Assembly: GCA_046957575.1 (NCBI GenBank)
Contig: JBKUOG010000014.1
Span: 19,810 to 83,809 of the forward strand
Source of the DNA: UMGS1370 sp046957575
Lineage (GTDB): Bacteria > Bacillota > Clostridia > Lachnospirales > Lachnospiraceae
DNA length: 64,000 bases
Direction: 5' to 3'
The notes beneath the pieces were generated by a model. It saw only the letters and a program-made list of their open reading frames with translations, searched no databases and was not told the DNA's origin. Each line of letters opens with the position of its first letter. The stretch's first letter is position 1. A program made the position numbers and the translations under genes. This document shows, piece after piece, positions 52,227 to 59,604 of the stretch.

Positions 52227-52451
52227 ATGGAAAATAAAAGCGTTGATGAATTAATCGCCATGATTGACGGTTTTATGGCTGAAGGCGGCGGACATATGAA
52301 TGTCCGCGTAGAAGAAGACGGCAATGTCCGCACTGACACTGCATCTGTAAAAATAACCACAATGAACTCCCTGGACTGCGCAGGCGGCAATATGGCCTGC
52401 AAAGTTCCTACCTTATTTGAAGGTATGGACAGGGAATACGATGAACATTAA
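52227..52451 (+). CDS. Small PFL-associated protein, degenerate glycyl-radical-domain relative
   Basis: 74 residues, starting after GACAGGAGG, 40 bp beyond the PFL core and 15 bp before the glycyl-radical subunit. Its first 27 residues (VDELIAMIDGFMAEGGGHMNV) parallel the start of the next protein (IDNLVSMLDGYASEGGHHLNV), but the RVSGYAV glycine loop is absent and the rest is different, with two Cys in DCAGGNMAC. Possibly an assembly or inhibitory subunit that occupies the radical-domain site on the core. No function is known to me. Confidence 0.75.
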   Translation: MENKSVDELIAMIDGFMAEGGGHMNVRVEEDGNVRTDTASVKITTMNSLDCAGGNMACKVPTLFEGMDREYDEH

Positions 52452-52465
52452 AGGAGGATTTTACT

Positions 52466-52711
52466 ATGGCACATGTAAGCGAATCTCAAATTGATAACCT
52501 GGTTTCCATGTTAGACGGCTATGCTTCCGAAGGCGGCCACCACTTAAATGTAAATGTATTTACCAAAGAAACTCTGTTAGACGCGCAGGCCCATCCGGAG
52601 AAATATCCTCAGCTTACCGTCCGCGTTTCCGGTTATGCCGTAAACTTTAATAAACTGACCAAAGCTCAGCAGGATGAGGTTATTTCCAGAACATTCCACG
52701 AAGCAATTTAA
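52466..52711 (+). CDS. Stand-alone glycyl-radical subunit of PFL (GrcA-like)
   Basis: 81 residues corresponding to the C-terminal domain of ordinary PFL: EGGHHLNVNV, HPEKYPQLTVRVSGYAV with radical Gly56, and ISRTFHEAI at the end. E. coli GrcA (YfiD, 127 residues) is a spare copy that repairs damaged PFL; here no full-length domain remains on the core, so this small protein should be essential for activity. Start after AAAGGAGG. The activase gene follows. Confidence 0.88.
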   Translation: MAHVSESQIDNLVSMLDGYASEGGHHLNVNVFTKETLLDAQAHPEKYPQLTVRVSGYAVNFNKLTKAQQDEVISRTFHEAI

Positions 52712-52742
52712 GCTTAAATACGTTCTAATGTCATTTTATGAC

Positions 52743-52830
52743 TGCAGACTGAGAAAAGCTGCCGTCTGCAGCTTTTCCGGATGCTTGGCAACGTTAAACA
52801 GGGCGCTGCAAATGCAGCGCCCTCTGCTTT
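52743..52830 (+). repeat. Two-hairpin element, copy B (with terminator)
   Basis: Hairpin 1 GAAAAGCTGC/GCAGCTTTTC (52753-52777), linker CTTGGCAACG (52784-52793), hairpin 2 GGGCGCTGC/GCAGCGCCC (52801-52822) followed by TCTGCTTTTT. An alternative stem TGCAGAC/GTCTGCA (52743-52770) overlaps hairpin 1. It lies between the radical subunit and the activase gene, so it could attenuate activase expression. Confidence 0.65.
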
Positions 52831-52864
52831 TTACTTTTCATGTACGATTACCAGGAGGGACTTT

Positions 52865-53623
52865 ATGATTGGTCATATTCATTCCATTGAAAGTTTCGGC
52901 ACTGTAGACGGGCCTGGCATCCGTTTTGTTGTCTTCTTAAAAGGCTGCCCCATGCGCTGCCAGTACTGCCATAATCCCGATACCTGGACGGCAGGCGGCG
53001 GCACTGATATGAGCGTAGACGAAATCCTGGCGCAGTACGATAAAACCAGGCATTTCTATACCCAGGGCGGCATCACTGTTACCGGCGGCGAACCATTGGT
53101 TCAGATTGATTTTGTTATAGAACTGTTTGAAGCAGCCCGCAGACAAAACATCCACACCTGCCTGGACACCTCTGGCATTACATTCCAGCCAAAAACTCCA
53201 TCGGTTTTAGAAAAATTCAATCGGTTAATGGCAGTGACAGACCTGGTTATGCTGGATATTAAGCACATTGATCCCAAAAAGCATGTGGAAATCTGCGGCC
53301 AGCCTCAAGACTCTATCCTGGCATTTGCCCGCTATCTGGACAGTCTTTCTGTTCCTGTATGGATCCGCCATGTAGTGGTTCCCGGACTTTCTGATGACGA
53401 ATCCGATCTGGAACATCTGGGCCAGTTTATCGGCACGCTCCGCAATGTTAAAGCTTTAGATGTGCTTCCCTACCATAACATGGGCAAATCCAAATACCAC
53501 CAGTTGGGGATTCCTTATGTTCTGGAAGACACCCCGCCTCTGCCAAAAGAAAAGGCCGTATGGGCCAGAAAAATCATTTTAAAGGGCATCCGGAAACAGC
53601 GGCTTTTGGATTCCTTAAAATAA
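52865..53623 (+). CDS. pflA: Pyruvate formate-lyase activating enzyme
   Basis: A radical SAM enzyme of 252 residues that places the glycyl radical on PFL. The cluster motif CPMRCQYC (CxxxCxxC) and the SAM-binding TGGEPL are present. The ATG at 52865 follows CAGGAGG; an upstream extension would enter the terminator hairpin. In this organism its target is presumably the separate 81-residue subunit, perhaps only when docked on the core. Confidence 0.95.
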   Translation: MIGHIHSIESFGTVDGPGIRFVVFLKGCPMRCQYCHNPDTWTAGGGTDMSVDEILAQYDKTRHFYTQGGITVTGGEPLVQIDFVIELFEAARRQNIHTCLDTSGITFQPKTPSVLEKFNRLMAVTDLVMLDIKHIDPKKHVEICGQPQDSILAFARYLDSLSVPVWIRHVVVPGLSDDESDLEHLGQFIGTLRNVKALDVLPYHNMGKSKYHQLGIPYVLEDTPPLPKEKAVWARKIILKGIRKQRLLDSLK

Positions 53624-53626
53624 AGG

Positions 53627-53665
53627 ATTGTTTATTTTAAGGAATGCTCCTAAAATTAAACAATC
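53627..53665. terminator. Hairpin after pflA
   Basis: GATTGTTTA (53627-53635 region) pairs with TAAACAATC (53657-53665) with further AGGA/TCCT pairing inside. There is no clean T-run, so termination is probable but not certain. Confidence 0.5.
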
Positions 53666-53681
53666 TACTGTCAAATTTCTC

Positions 53682-53710
53682 TTGAATAATCCTATAAAAT
53701 GGTTTAGAAT
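53682..53710 (+). promoter_or_regulatory. Promoter of the ferredoxin gene
   Basis: TTGAAT (53682-53687), a 17-bp spacer and TAGAAT (53705-53710), 43 bp upstream of the ferredoxin start. Confidence 0.6.
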
Positions 53711-53752
53711 AAAAAGACAAAAGTACTTTTATTTTATAAGGAGGTAATTACC

Positions 53753-53920
53753 ATGGCATATGTAATTAACGATGGCTGCGTAAGCTGCGGCGCATGCGCT
53801 GGCGAATGTCCTGTAGGCGCTATTTCTGAGGGCGACGACAAGTACGTTATTGATGCTGATACCTGCATCGACTGCGGTACCTGCGCAGCTACATGTCCTA
53901 CCGGCTCTATTGAGGGCTAA
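53753..53920 (+). CDS. 2[4Fe-4S] ferredoxin
   Basis: A 55-residue clostridial-type ferredoxin starting MAYVINDGCV after AAGGAGG. It has two complete cluster motifs: Cys9, 12, 15, 19 and Cys38, 41, 44, 48 (CxxCxxCxxxCP twice). It carries low-potential electrons, for example to hydrogenase, or from pyruvate oxidation, and could reduce the PFL activase. The gene has its own promoter and terminator. Confidence 0.96.
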   Translation: MAYVINDGCVSCGACAGECPVGAISEGDDKYVIDADTCIDCGTCAATCPTGSIEG

Positions 53921-53938
53921 TTGACATTCTGCATACAT

Positions 53939-53969
53939 AATGCCTCTTCCATTGGAAGAGGCATTTTTG
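53939..53969 (+). terminator. Terminator of the ferredoxin gene
   Basis: ATGCCTCTTCC and GGAAGAGGCAT form a perfect 11-bp stem with a 3-nt loop, followed by TTTTTG. The convergent MerR-type gene ends only 8 bp away. Confidence 0.85.
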
Positions 53970-53976
53970 CTGTCTG

Positions 53977-54786
53977 TTATCCCTGGGTCGCTTTCTTTTT
54001 TCCAAACCGTTTTTTCTTAAAAAAAGGAATCTTAGCCGCGGCTGCTTCTGCACGCCCCCGATTATCCTTTTGATAGGAACGGATAATTTCATCCAGCTGT
54101 TTAAACCGCTCCTCCTCTTTTTCATCAGACACCCGGAACAAATACTCCATTTCCTCAGTTACCTTTTCATTTACCATGTGACTGATGTCCTGACTTAGCT
54201 TTTCATTATTGGCATCCAAAGCCCGTCCAATAATAAAATTCATAATTTCCTGGAACTGCTCCATCTTTTCTTCCGCAGATACTCCTACAGACGGCATACT
54301 TTCTTCTCTTTTTTCCGGAAAATGGGAACCCTCTTCCTTTTCTCCGCCTGCTTTCTCCAAAGACTCTTCCTTTTCTCCCTTTCCATTCTGCTTTGAGGTC
54401 AGTCCTCCGCTCAAAGGCCCTCTGCCTGCTAATACCTCTCTTTCAGACGTCCGGCCACTTCTTCTGGCGCTCCGCTCCGAAACTGCTGCACATTCTTTCA
54501 ATGCTCTTTCCATATCTTCCTCCAACACCTCATCCGATATTATTAAGCCATTCCCCTCTTCCATGATTCTATCCAGCGCACTTTTAATTGCCTTTAGCTG
54601 GTATCCCTTTTCCTTCAAAACCTTCACCTGCTTCAGCAATCGAATGTGAAATTCTGTATAGTAACGATGTCCCATCTCATTTCTGGGGATATCAAGCTTT
54701 AGTTCTTCCTCCCAATATCGAAGTACATGGGCCTCTACATCTACCTTTTTTGATGCATCGGATATTAAATAGTGTATCTCATTCAT
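53977..54786 (-). CDS. MerR-type HTH protein with coiled coil
   Basis: 269 residues. An N-terminal MerR-like winged helix (about 5-75; VEAHVLRYWEEELKLDIPRNEMGHRYYTE) is followed by a helical and low-complexity charged region and a C-terminal basic tail (FFKKKRFGKKK). There is no effector-binding domain. The layout recalls B. subtilis RacA, which anchors the chromosome at the pole during sporulation, but similarity beyond the HTH cannot be judged. Single gene. Confidence 0.75.
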   Translation of the reverse strand: MNEIHYLISDASKKVDVEAHVLRYWEEELKLDIPRNEMGHRYYTEFHIRLLKQVKVLKEKGYQLKAIKSALDRIMEEGNGLIISDEVLEEDMERALKECAAVSERSARRSGRTSEREVLAGRGPLSGGLTSKQNGKGEKEESLEKAGGEKEEGSHFPEKREESMPSVGVSAEEKMEQFQEIMNFIIGRALDANNEKLSQDISHMVNEKVTEEMEYLFRVSDEKEEERFKQLDEIIRSYQKDNRGRAEAAAAKIPFFKKKRFGKKKATQG

Positions 54787-54923
54787 ACCTTGTCTCTCCT
54801 TTGGTTTTCTCCTCCCTGCCTGTCCAATTACAGGAAATTACCGGGATTTCTTAACCTATTAATTGGTTACAGCCTATTTATAATGTATGCAGGAAAAAAC
54901 CGGATTATGATTCCTGAAAATGA

Positions 54924-54956
54924 AAGAAGCCAAGTTTTTTAATCTCTTGGCTTCTT
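54924..54956 (-). terminator. Terminator of the secreted-protein gene
   Basis: AGAAGCCAAG and CTTGGCTTCT form a 10-bp stem around a T-rich loop, on the 3' side of the gene ending at 55002. Confidence 0.75.
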
Positions 54957-55001
54957 AGGAAAGGTATCGAAAATTAGATAATTGTCATATTAATCAGTAC
55001 A

Positions 55002-55496
55002 TTACGGAGTATCCGTAATCATCACACCATTTGTTCTTGTGGACTGTGTCTCGCTGACACCATTTTTCCACACACCATGGGTACCGCGGACGCGGTAATA
55101 GTAGCCGGAAGGCTGGTCGGTGACTTCAAAATCAACACTAGCTATAGTCAATTCCCCATATGGATCATCCTCTGGTGTAAAGGTAAAGTCAAAATCATCC
55201 ACCTGGGTCCATCTTCCATCTGAATCCAGTCTATCTAAATAAAGGTGGATACGAATCTTGTCCACTGGCTCATGAGCGGTTGTAGCTGCCGAAATACCAA
55301 TTGCACCTCCGCCAGCATTGGTTACTCGCGCAATTGATGAAGAAATATAATCTCCCCTTGCAGTATCATAATCTGCCGCTTCTATCTGATACGGACTAAC
55401 TAAAGTATCTTCTTTTGTATCAGCATATACTGGAAGTGAAAACAGTAGGCAGCTTAAAATCCCTATCGAAACTGCTCTTTTAACTTTCTTCCCCAT
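55002..55496 (-). CDS. Secreted protein, DUF6147-like
   Basis: 164 residues with a clear signal peptide (cleavage after about PVYA, residue 25). The mature part is beta-rich with a run of aromatic and Gly residues (SGYYYRVRGTHGVWKNG) and no Cys. It resembles short secreted proteins of Lachnospiraceae grouped as DUF6147; I am not fully sure. Role unknown. Start after AAGGAGG. Confidence 0.7.
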   Translation of the reverse strand: MGKKVKRAVSIGILSCLLFSLPVYADTKEDTLVSPYQIEAADYDTARGDYISSSIARVTNAGGGAIGISAATTAHEPVDKIRIHLYLDRLDSDGRWTQVDDFDFTFTPEDDPYGELTIASVDFEVTDQPSGYYYRVRGTHGVWKNGVSETQSTRTNGVMITDTP

Positions 55497-55560
55497 AATA
55501 CATTTCCTCCTTAAAATTTATTCTATAATGAAAACGAACTTTTTTCTAATTTGTGACAAT

Positions 55561-56547
55561 TTAATTATAATTTAAATCTTTTACTATTTTTTCAAATTCT
55601 TCCTTTTTCATAACTCCCTCTAATGCATAGTGCGCATTATCCTTTTCCAATTCCATACTATATTCAATTCCGCCTTCTGTTTGTTCGTTAACTTGAATAA
55701 ACAATGCTTGATTTACCCATTCATTTTCTACTTTAAAAGCATCGTTTCTATCAGAACTAATTGTAGAAGATGTTTCATTCCATCCTTGTCCTTCAACTAA
55801 GTGTATCCTTTTTCCTTCATATTCAAATTCCAAAAACGCAAAATTTTTTTCTAACACCAATTTTTTAAATTTCATCCCTTCCGGCCTATACCCAATCTTC
55901 AGCACCGGAATCCCCAGTTTTTCTTCAATTACTTTATATGCTTCCTCTTCACTATCTACCTGAATATAATTCTCTTCTTCATTATCCCAAGCAATATTAC
56001 TGCTTTTACCATCTCTTATATCTGGCTTATATTCCAGCACTTTCCTTCCGCTGACTCCGATTCCAGTAGCCCACAAAAGCGTTCCTGCCAGTGCTGCTGC
56101 CAGAATAATCCCCCATGCCCTGCGTCCACGACGATGTGGTCTGTGTATGATTTCCATATCTGTTTCTGTATCTGCTTCTCCTTCCGGCGGCCGCTCCGGT
56201 TCTGACGTTTCCGCTGCGCGCAGATTCGTATCCAGTTCAATGATCGGATGAGAAACTGCAGCTTTCAGTTCCGTTTTCAGTTTTGGTTCAATTCCCCGCT
56301 CCCGCATTTTTTCCATAATTTGCTGAAATTCATCTGAAGGTGCTGCATTTGCGCCCTGGACTATGGGATTCTGCTGCCCGTCCAAGCTTTTTTCCTCTTC
56401 TGTCATTTGTGCAGACTTCACCTGTGCCTCAGCCATCTCCAGTTCTTTTAAAAGCTGTTCATCGCTGTAGTCAAACGCTTCCTGAAGCAGTAATTCAATT
56501 TTTTTATCTTCAGAATGAAGGCTGTCTGCCTCTTTTTTCCTTTCCAC
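55561..56547 (-). CDS. Anti-sigma-factor-like membrane protein with DUF4367 domain
   Basis: The likely start is GTG 56547, which follows GAGAGGTGCAGC; an in-frame ATG at 56595 has a poorer site. About 328 residues: a cytoplasmic N-terminus of about 150 residues rich in Glu and Pro, one membrane segment (about 147-168), and an extracytoplasmic domain that fits DUF4367 (EKLGIPVLKIGYRPEGMKF). This is the arrangement of anti-sigma factors paired with sigma-70-type regulators. A matching sigma gene lies at 58341-57802 on the same strand, but murG lies between them on the other strand. Confidence 0.7.
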   Translation of the reverse strand: MERKKEADSLHSEDKKIELLLQEAFDYSDEQLLKELEMAEAQVKSAQMTEEEKSLDGQQNPIVQGANAAPSDEFQQIMEKMRERGIEPKLKTELKAAVSHPIIELDTNLRAAETSEPERPPEGEADTETDMEIIHRPHRRGRRAWGIILAAALAGTLLWATGIGVSGRKVLEYKPDIRDGKSSNIAWDNEEENYIQVDSEEEAYKVIEEKLGIPVLKIGYRPEGMKFKKLVLEKNFAFLEFEYEGKRIHLVEGQGWNETSSTISSDRNDAFKVENEWVNQALFIQVNEQTEGGIEYSMELEKDNAHYALEGVMKKEEFEKIVKDLNYN

Positions 56548-56740
56548 GCTGCACCTCTCATTGATTCTATGCCGCAGCTGTTCGCCACGAACCATTACTT
56601 TCTGTCATTGATATCAGGGTCAAATGCTTTTGCCCCATACTGTTTTTTCCCTCTGTTTCCTGAACTTCTCTGAGCCAGAGGGTTGACTTTTTCTTTATTC
56701 TGGTTACTATATAACTATAAAAACACCGGAGGTCTTTTAT

Positions 56741-57808
56741 ATGAAAAAAATCATATTGACCGGCGGAGGCACCGCTGGCCACGTTACCCCAAATCTGGCT
56801 CTGCTTCCGTCTTTGCAGGAGTTAGGCTATGAAATTCACTATATTGGCTCCAAACAGGGCATTGAAAAAAAGCTGATTGAAAGCGCCGGCATTCCCTATG
56901 ATGCGATCTCTTCCGGCAAACTCCGCCGGTATTTTGATATAAAAAACTTTTCTGATCCGTTCCGGGTTGTAAAGGGTTATTGGGAAGCGCTGCGTTTGAT
57001 GAAAAAATATAAACCGGATGTCGTCTTTTCCAAAGGCGGATTTGTCTCTGTACCAGTTGTACTGGCAGCAAAGCATTACAAAATCCCAACCATTATCCAT
57101 GAATCTGACATGACTCCCGGATTGGCAAACAAACTGTGTATCCCTTCAGCCAAAAAAATCTGCTGCAATTTTCCCGAAACTCTGCCCTATCTTCCTGCTG
57201 ATAAAGCGGTGCTGACCGGTTCTCCTATCCGCGCCGAAATCCTTCAGGGCGACCGTCTTGCAGGCCTTAAATACACCGGATTGTCACCGGATAAACCCAT
57301 TGTGCTGATTATTGGCGGCAGTCTTGGTTCTGTAAAAGTTAATACTGCTGTCCGAAGCATCCTTCCCCGCCTTTTACAGCAATTCCAGATTATACATATC
57401 TGTGGAAAAGGCAATCTGGACGAAAGTCTGATTGGCACAAACGGATATGTACAATATGAATACGTAGATGCCCCGTTAAAACACTTATTTGCTGCTGCTG
57501 ATCTGATCATTTCCAGAGCCGGAGCCAATTCCATCTGCGAAATACTGGCTCTTCGGAAACCCAATCTGCTGATTCCGCTTTCTGCTGCTGCAAGCCGCGG
57601 CGATCAGATTTTAAATGCAAAGTCCTTCAGCAAACAGGGATTCAGTTTGGTGCTGGAAGAAGAAAATCTAACAGATGATACGCTGTACCAGGCTGTTGTC
57701 CAATTGTATGACAATCGGCAGACCTATATCTCTGCCATGGAAAACAGCAGTCAGGGAAATGCAGTAAACACTGTTATCTCATTAATTGAGCAGTATGCCA
57801 ATCAATGA
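56741..57808 (+). CDS. murG: UDP-GlcNAc:lipid I N-acetylglucosaminyltransferase MurG
   Basis: A GT28 glycosyltransferase of 355 residues that makes lipid II on the inner face of the membrane. The N-terminal loop GGGTAGHVTPN and VFSKGGFVSVPV, and the C-terminal donor-binding region with SRAGANSICEI, are typical; GGSLGSVKVN is also present. It is not in a dcw cluster here; it stands alone on the plus strand between the anti-sigma and sigma genes and may be a second copy. Overlaps the sigma gene end by 7 bp. Confidence 0.92.
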   Translation: MKKIILTGGGTAGHVTPNLALLPSLQELGYEIHYIGSKQGIEKKLIESAGIPYDAISSGKLRRYFDIKNFSDPFRVVKGYWEALRLMKKYKPDVVFSKGGFVSVPVVLAAKHYKIPTIIHESDMTPGLANKLCIPSAKKICCNFPETLPYLPADKAVLTGSPIRAEILQGDRLAGLKYTGLSPDKPIVLIIGGSLGSVKVNTAVRSILPRLLQQFQIIHICGKGNLDESLIGTNGYVQYEYVDAPLKHLFAAADLIISRAGANSICEILALRKPNLLIPLSAAASRGDQILNAKSFSKQGFSLVLEEENLTDDTLYQAVVQLYDNRQTYISAMENSSQGNAVNTVISLIEQYANQ

Positions 57809-58341
57809 TCCATGTTTTCTTTCTTCAATTCCCTTCTGAGAAATTTTCTGGCTCTTGAAATTCTGGCCCGGCAGGCATCGCTGCTGATTCCCAGAATTTC
57901 ACAGACTTCTTTTTGCGGCCGTCCTTCTATCAAATGAAGAATGGCCGCCTCCTGCAAGTCTTTGCTCATTTTGGCGATGACCTTATATACCTCTTTTAAA
58001 GTTTCATTTTCAAAAATTTTATTAAAAGAAGATTCCGTATAATACTTTTCCGATATTCTGCAGTCTTCCACAAATTCCTCAGAATTAATACTGATAGTAT
58101 CCACTTTCCTCTGCTTTCTGTGATAATCTACACAGCGGTTTTTCAGAATCCTTACCAGCATGGCTTTCTTGCGTTCCAACGACCATTCCAAAGAATAATG
58201 TCCAAAGTAGGATATAAATGTTTCCTGAACAATATCATCAATGTCTTTATCCGGAATTCCATAGGATTTTGCCAGCACCCGAAGAGATGCCTGATATTCC
58301 TCGTACATAGACAGCAGCAGTTCATTTATCTTTTGCTGCAT
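57802..58341 (-). CDS. Sigma-70 family (ECF-like) RNA polymerase sigma factor
   Basis: 179 residues. Region 2 includes DIDDIVQETFISYFGHY and region 4 has EGRPQKEVCEILGISSDACRARISRARKFLRREL. Probably an extracytoplasmic-function type. Its partner is likely the membrane protein at 55561-56547; the two are separated by murG on the opposite strand. Targets are unknown. Confidence 0.87.
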   Translation of the reverse strand: MQQKINELLLSMYEEYQASLRVLAKSYGIPDKDIDDIVQETFISYFGHYSLEWSLERKKAMLVRILKNRCVDYHRKQRKVDTISINSEEFVEDCRISEKYYTESSFNKIFENETLKEVYKVIAKMSKDLQEAAILHLIEGRPQKEVCEILGISSDACRARISRARKFLRRELKKENMDH

Positions 58342-58371
58342 GTTATTCTCTCCTGAACTGTTACCCCTAAA

Positions 58372-58791
58372 CTATGAAAGGGCGCTTTTTATTTTCTCTG
58401 AAATTTGGGCTAATTTCTCACTGTCCGCTGTGTGAGGTTCCCAGGTCACCATAGATGGACCGCCCTCATATCTTGGAATAATGTGCATATGAAAATGGTG
58501 TACTGTCTGTCCTGCCGCAGCGCCGTTGTTCTGCACCAGATTAAAGCCTGCGCATCCTAAAGACTCCTTCATCGCCGCCCCTATCTTTGCAGCCAGAGGC
58601 AGTACTTTTGCAGCCGTTTGTGCATCTAATTCACAAATATCTTTAAAATGATTTTTGGGAAGAATCAACGCATGGCCTTCTGAAGCCGGCCCTAAGTCTA
58701 AAATTACCCGAAAATCCTCATCCTCGTAAATAGCAGCTGATGGAATCTCTCCATTCGCTATTTTGCAAAAAATGCATGTCTCGTCCTTCAT
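58372..58791 (-). CDS. HIT family nucleotide hydrolase/transferase
   Basis: 139 residues. The histidine triad is HFHMHIIP near residue 102; the N-terminal zinc motif CIFCKIANGEIPS is present as in the bacterial Hint branch. Hydrolyses nucleotide phosphoramidates in studied relatives. Start overlaps the rhomboid gene stop by 4 bp, giving a coupled pair. Confidence 0.93.
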   Translation of the reverse strand: MKDETCIFCKIANGEIPSAAIYEDEDFRVILDLGPASEGHALILPKNHFKDICELDAQTAAKVLPLAAKIGAAMKESLGCAGFNLVQNNGAAAGQTVHHFHMHIIPRYEGGPSMVTWEPHTADSEKLAQISEKIKSALS

Positions 58792-59435
58792 AATAATCTC
58801 CTCCTGCTTTCCTTTCCCTTTTTCATCCCTGTCTTAGGCTTTCTGTACAGGACTGCTCCCATCAGCAAACCTATAAAAACACCGGATATATGAGCTGTGT
58901 TGTTAGTTCCCGTACTTGTAAATCCCAGATATAGAGAAAAAATCGCCATTAAAATCAATTGCCTGCTGCTTAAATCCTCAAGTCTCCCCCTGTTTCTGAG
59001 AACTGCATAAATCAATCCTCCAACCACTCCAAATACCGCTCCCGATGCTCCTGCTGATACTACATTAGGTTTTGCTGTCCAATAAAAATACACAGAAACC
59101 AGATTGGCTCCTATGCCGCATACTAAGTAAAATATAAGGTACTTTACCTTTCCCAGCGCTCGCTCCAGGTTATCGCCTAAAACGAATAAAACTAACATGT
59201 TATTGACTAAATGTTCAATCCCAAAATGTATAAACATTGCGGTTACAAGTCTGTAATATTCCTTTTGCAAAACAACCAGAGGTGCGTACAATGCCCCGTA
59301 TTCTACCAGTATTCCTATGTCTTTTCTGGCTCCTTTTAACTCCAGAAACAGAAAATACAGTACATTTGCCCCAATCAGGCAGCCGTTCACCCAGGCAATC
59401 TGGTTCTTGGAATGTGATAAATTCATGGCAGGCAT
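58788..59435 (-). CDS. Rhomboid family intramembrane serine protease
   Basis: 215 residues with six membrane segments. The catalytic Ser lies in GASGAVFG and the His in HISGVFIG; HFGIEHLVNNM contributes the conserved His/Asn. Cleaves membrane-spanning substrates within the bilayer. Followed by the HIT gene in the same unit. Start in the context of GAGATG, with the promoter in the 169-bp gap to the divergent operon. Confidence 0.92.
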   Translation of the reverse strand: MPAMNLSHSKNQIAWVNGCLIGANVLYFLFLELKGARKDIGILVEYGALYAPLVVLQKEYYRLVTAMFIHFGIEHLVNNMLVLFVLGDNLERALGKVKYLIFYLVCGIGANLVSVYFYWTAKPNVVSAGASGAVFGVVGGLIYAVLRNRGRLEDLSSRQLILMAIFSLYLGFTSTGTNNTAHISGVFIGLLMGAVLYRKPKTGMKKGKESRRRLL

Positions 59436-59534
59436 CTCCTTTGTATTAGGAATATTTTACCATAAATTATGCATAATTTAAAGACCATAATTTTATTCTT
59501 TTATTTTTGTAAGAATCCTTCAGATATTCGTAAT

Positions 59535-59563
59535 TTGCCTTTTCTGTACTTCTCCTTTATAAT
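59535..59563 (+). promoter_or_regulatory. Promoter of the acetylation operon
   Basis: TTGCCT (59535-59540), a 17-bp spacer and TATAAT (59558-59563), about 40 bp before the first gene. Confidence 0.65.
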
Positions 59564-59604
59564 GGATTGTGTAAAAGCCATACGGCACTTAAAGGAGGAT
59601 TTTA

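Noticed and set aside
50133..52711. PFL split as a simple frameshift or assembly error
   Set aside because: The core ends in its own stop after a novel acidic tail; two separate genes with good ribosome binding sites follow, one of them a different protein. A single indel cannot restore one chain.
52865..53623. Radical SAM gene as the sulfatase-maturating enzyme for the nearby sulfatases
   Set aside because: The protein lacks the extra C-terminal Cys-rich cluster domain and is shorter than such maturases (about 370-420 residues); its position with PFL genes identifies it as the PFL activase.
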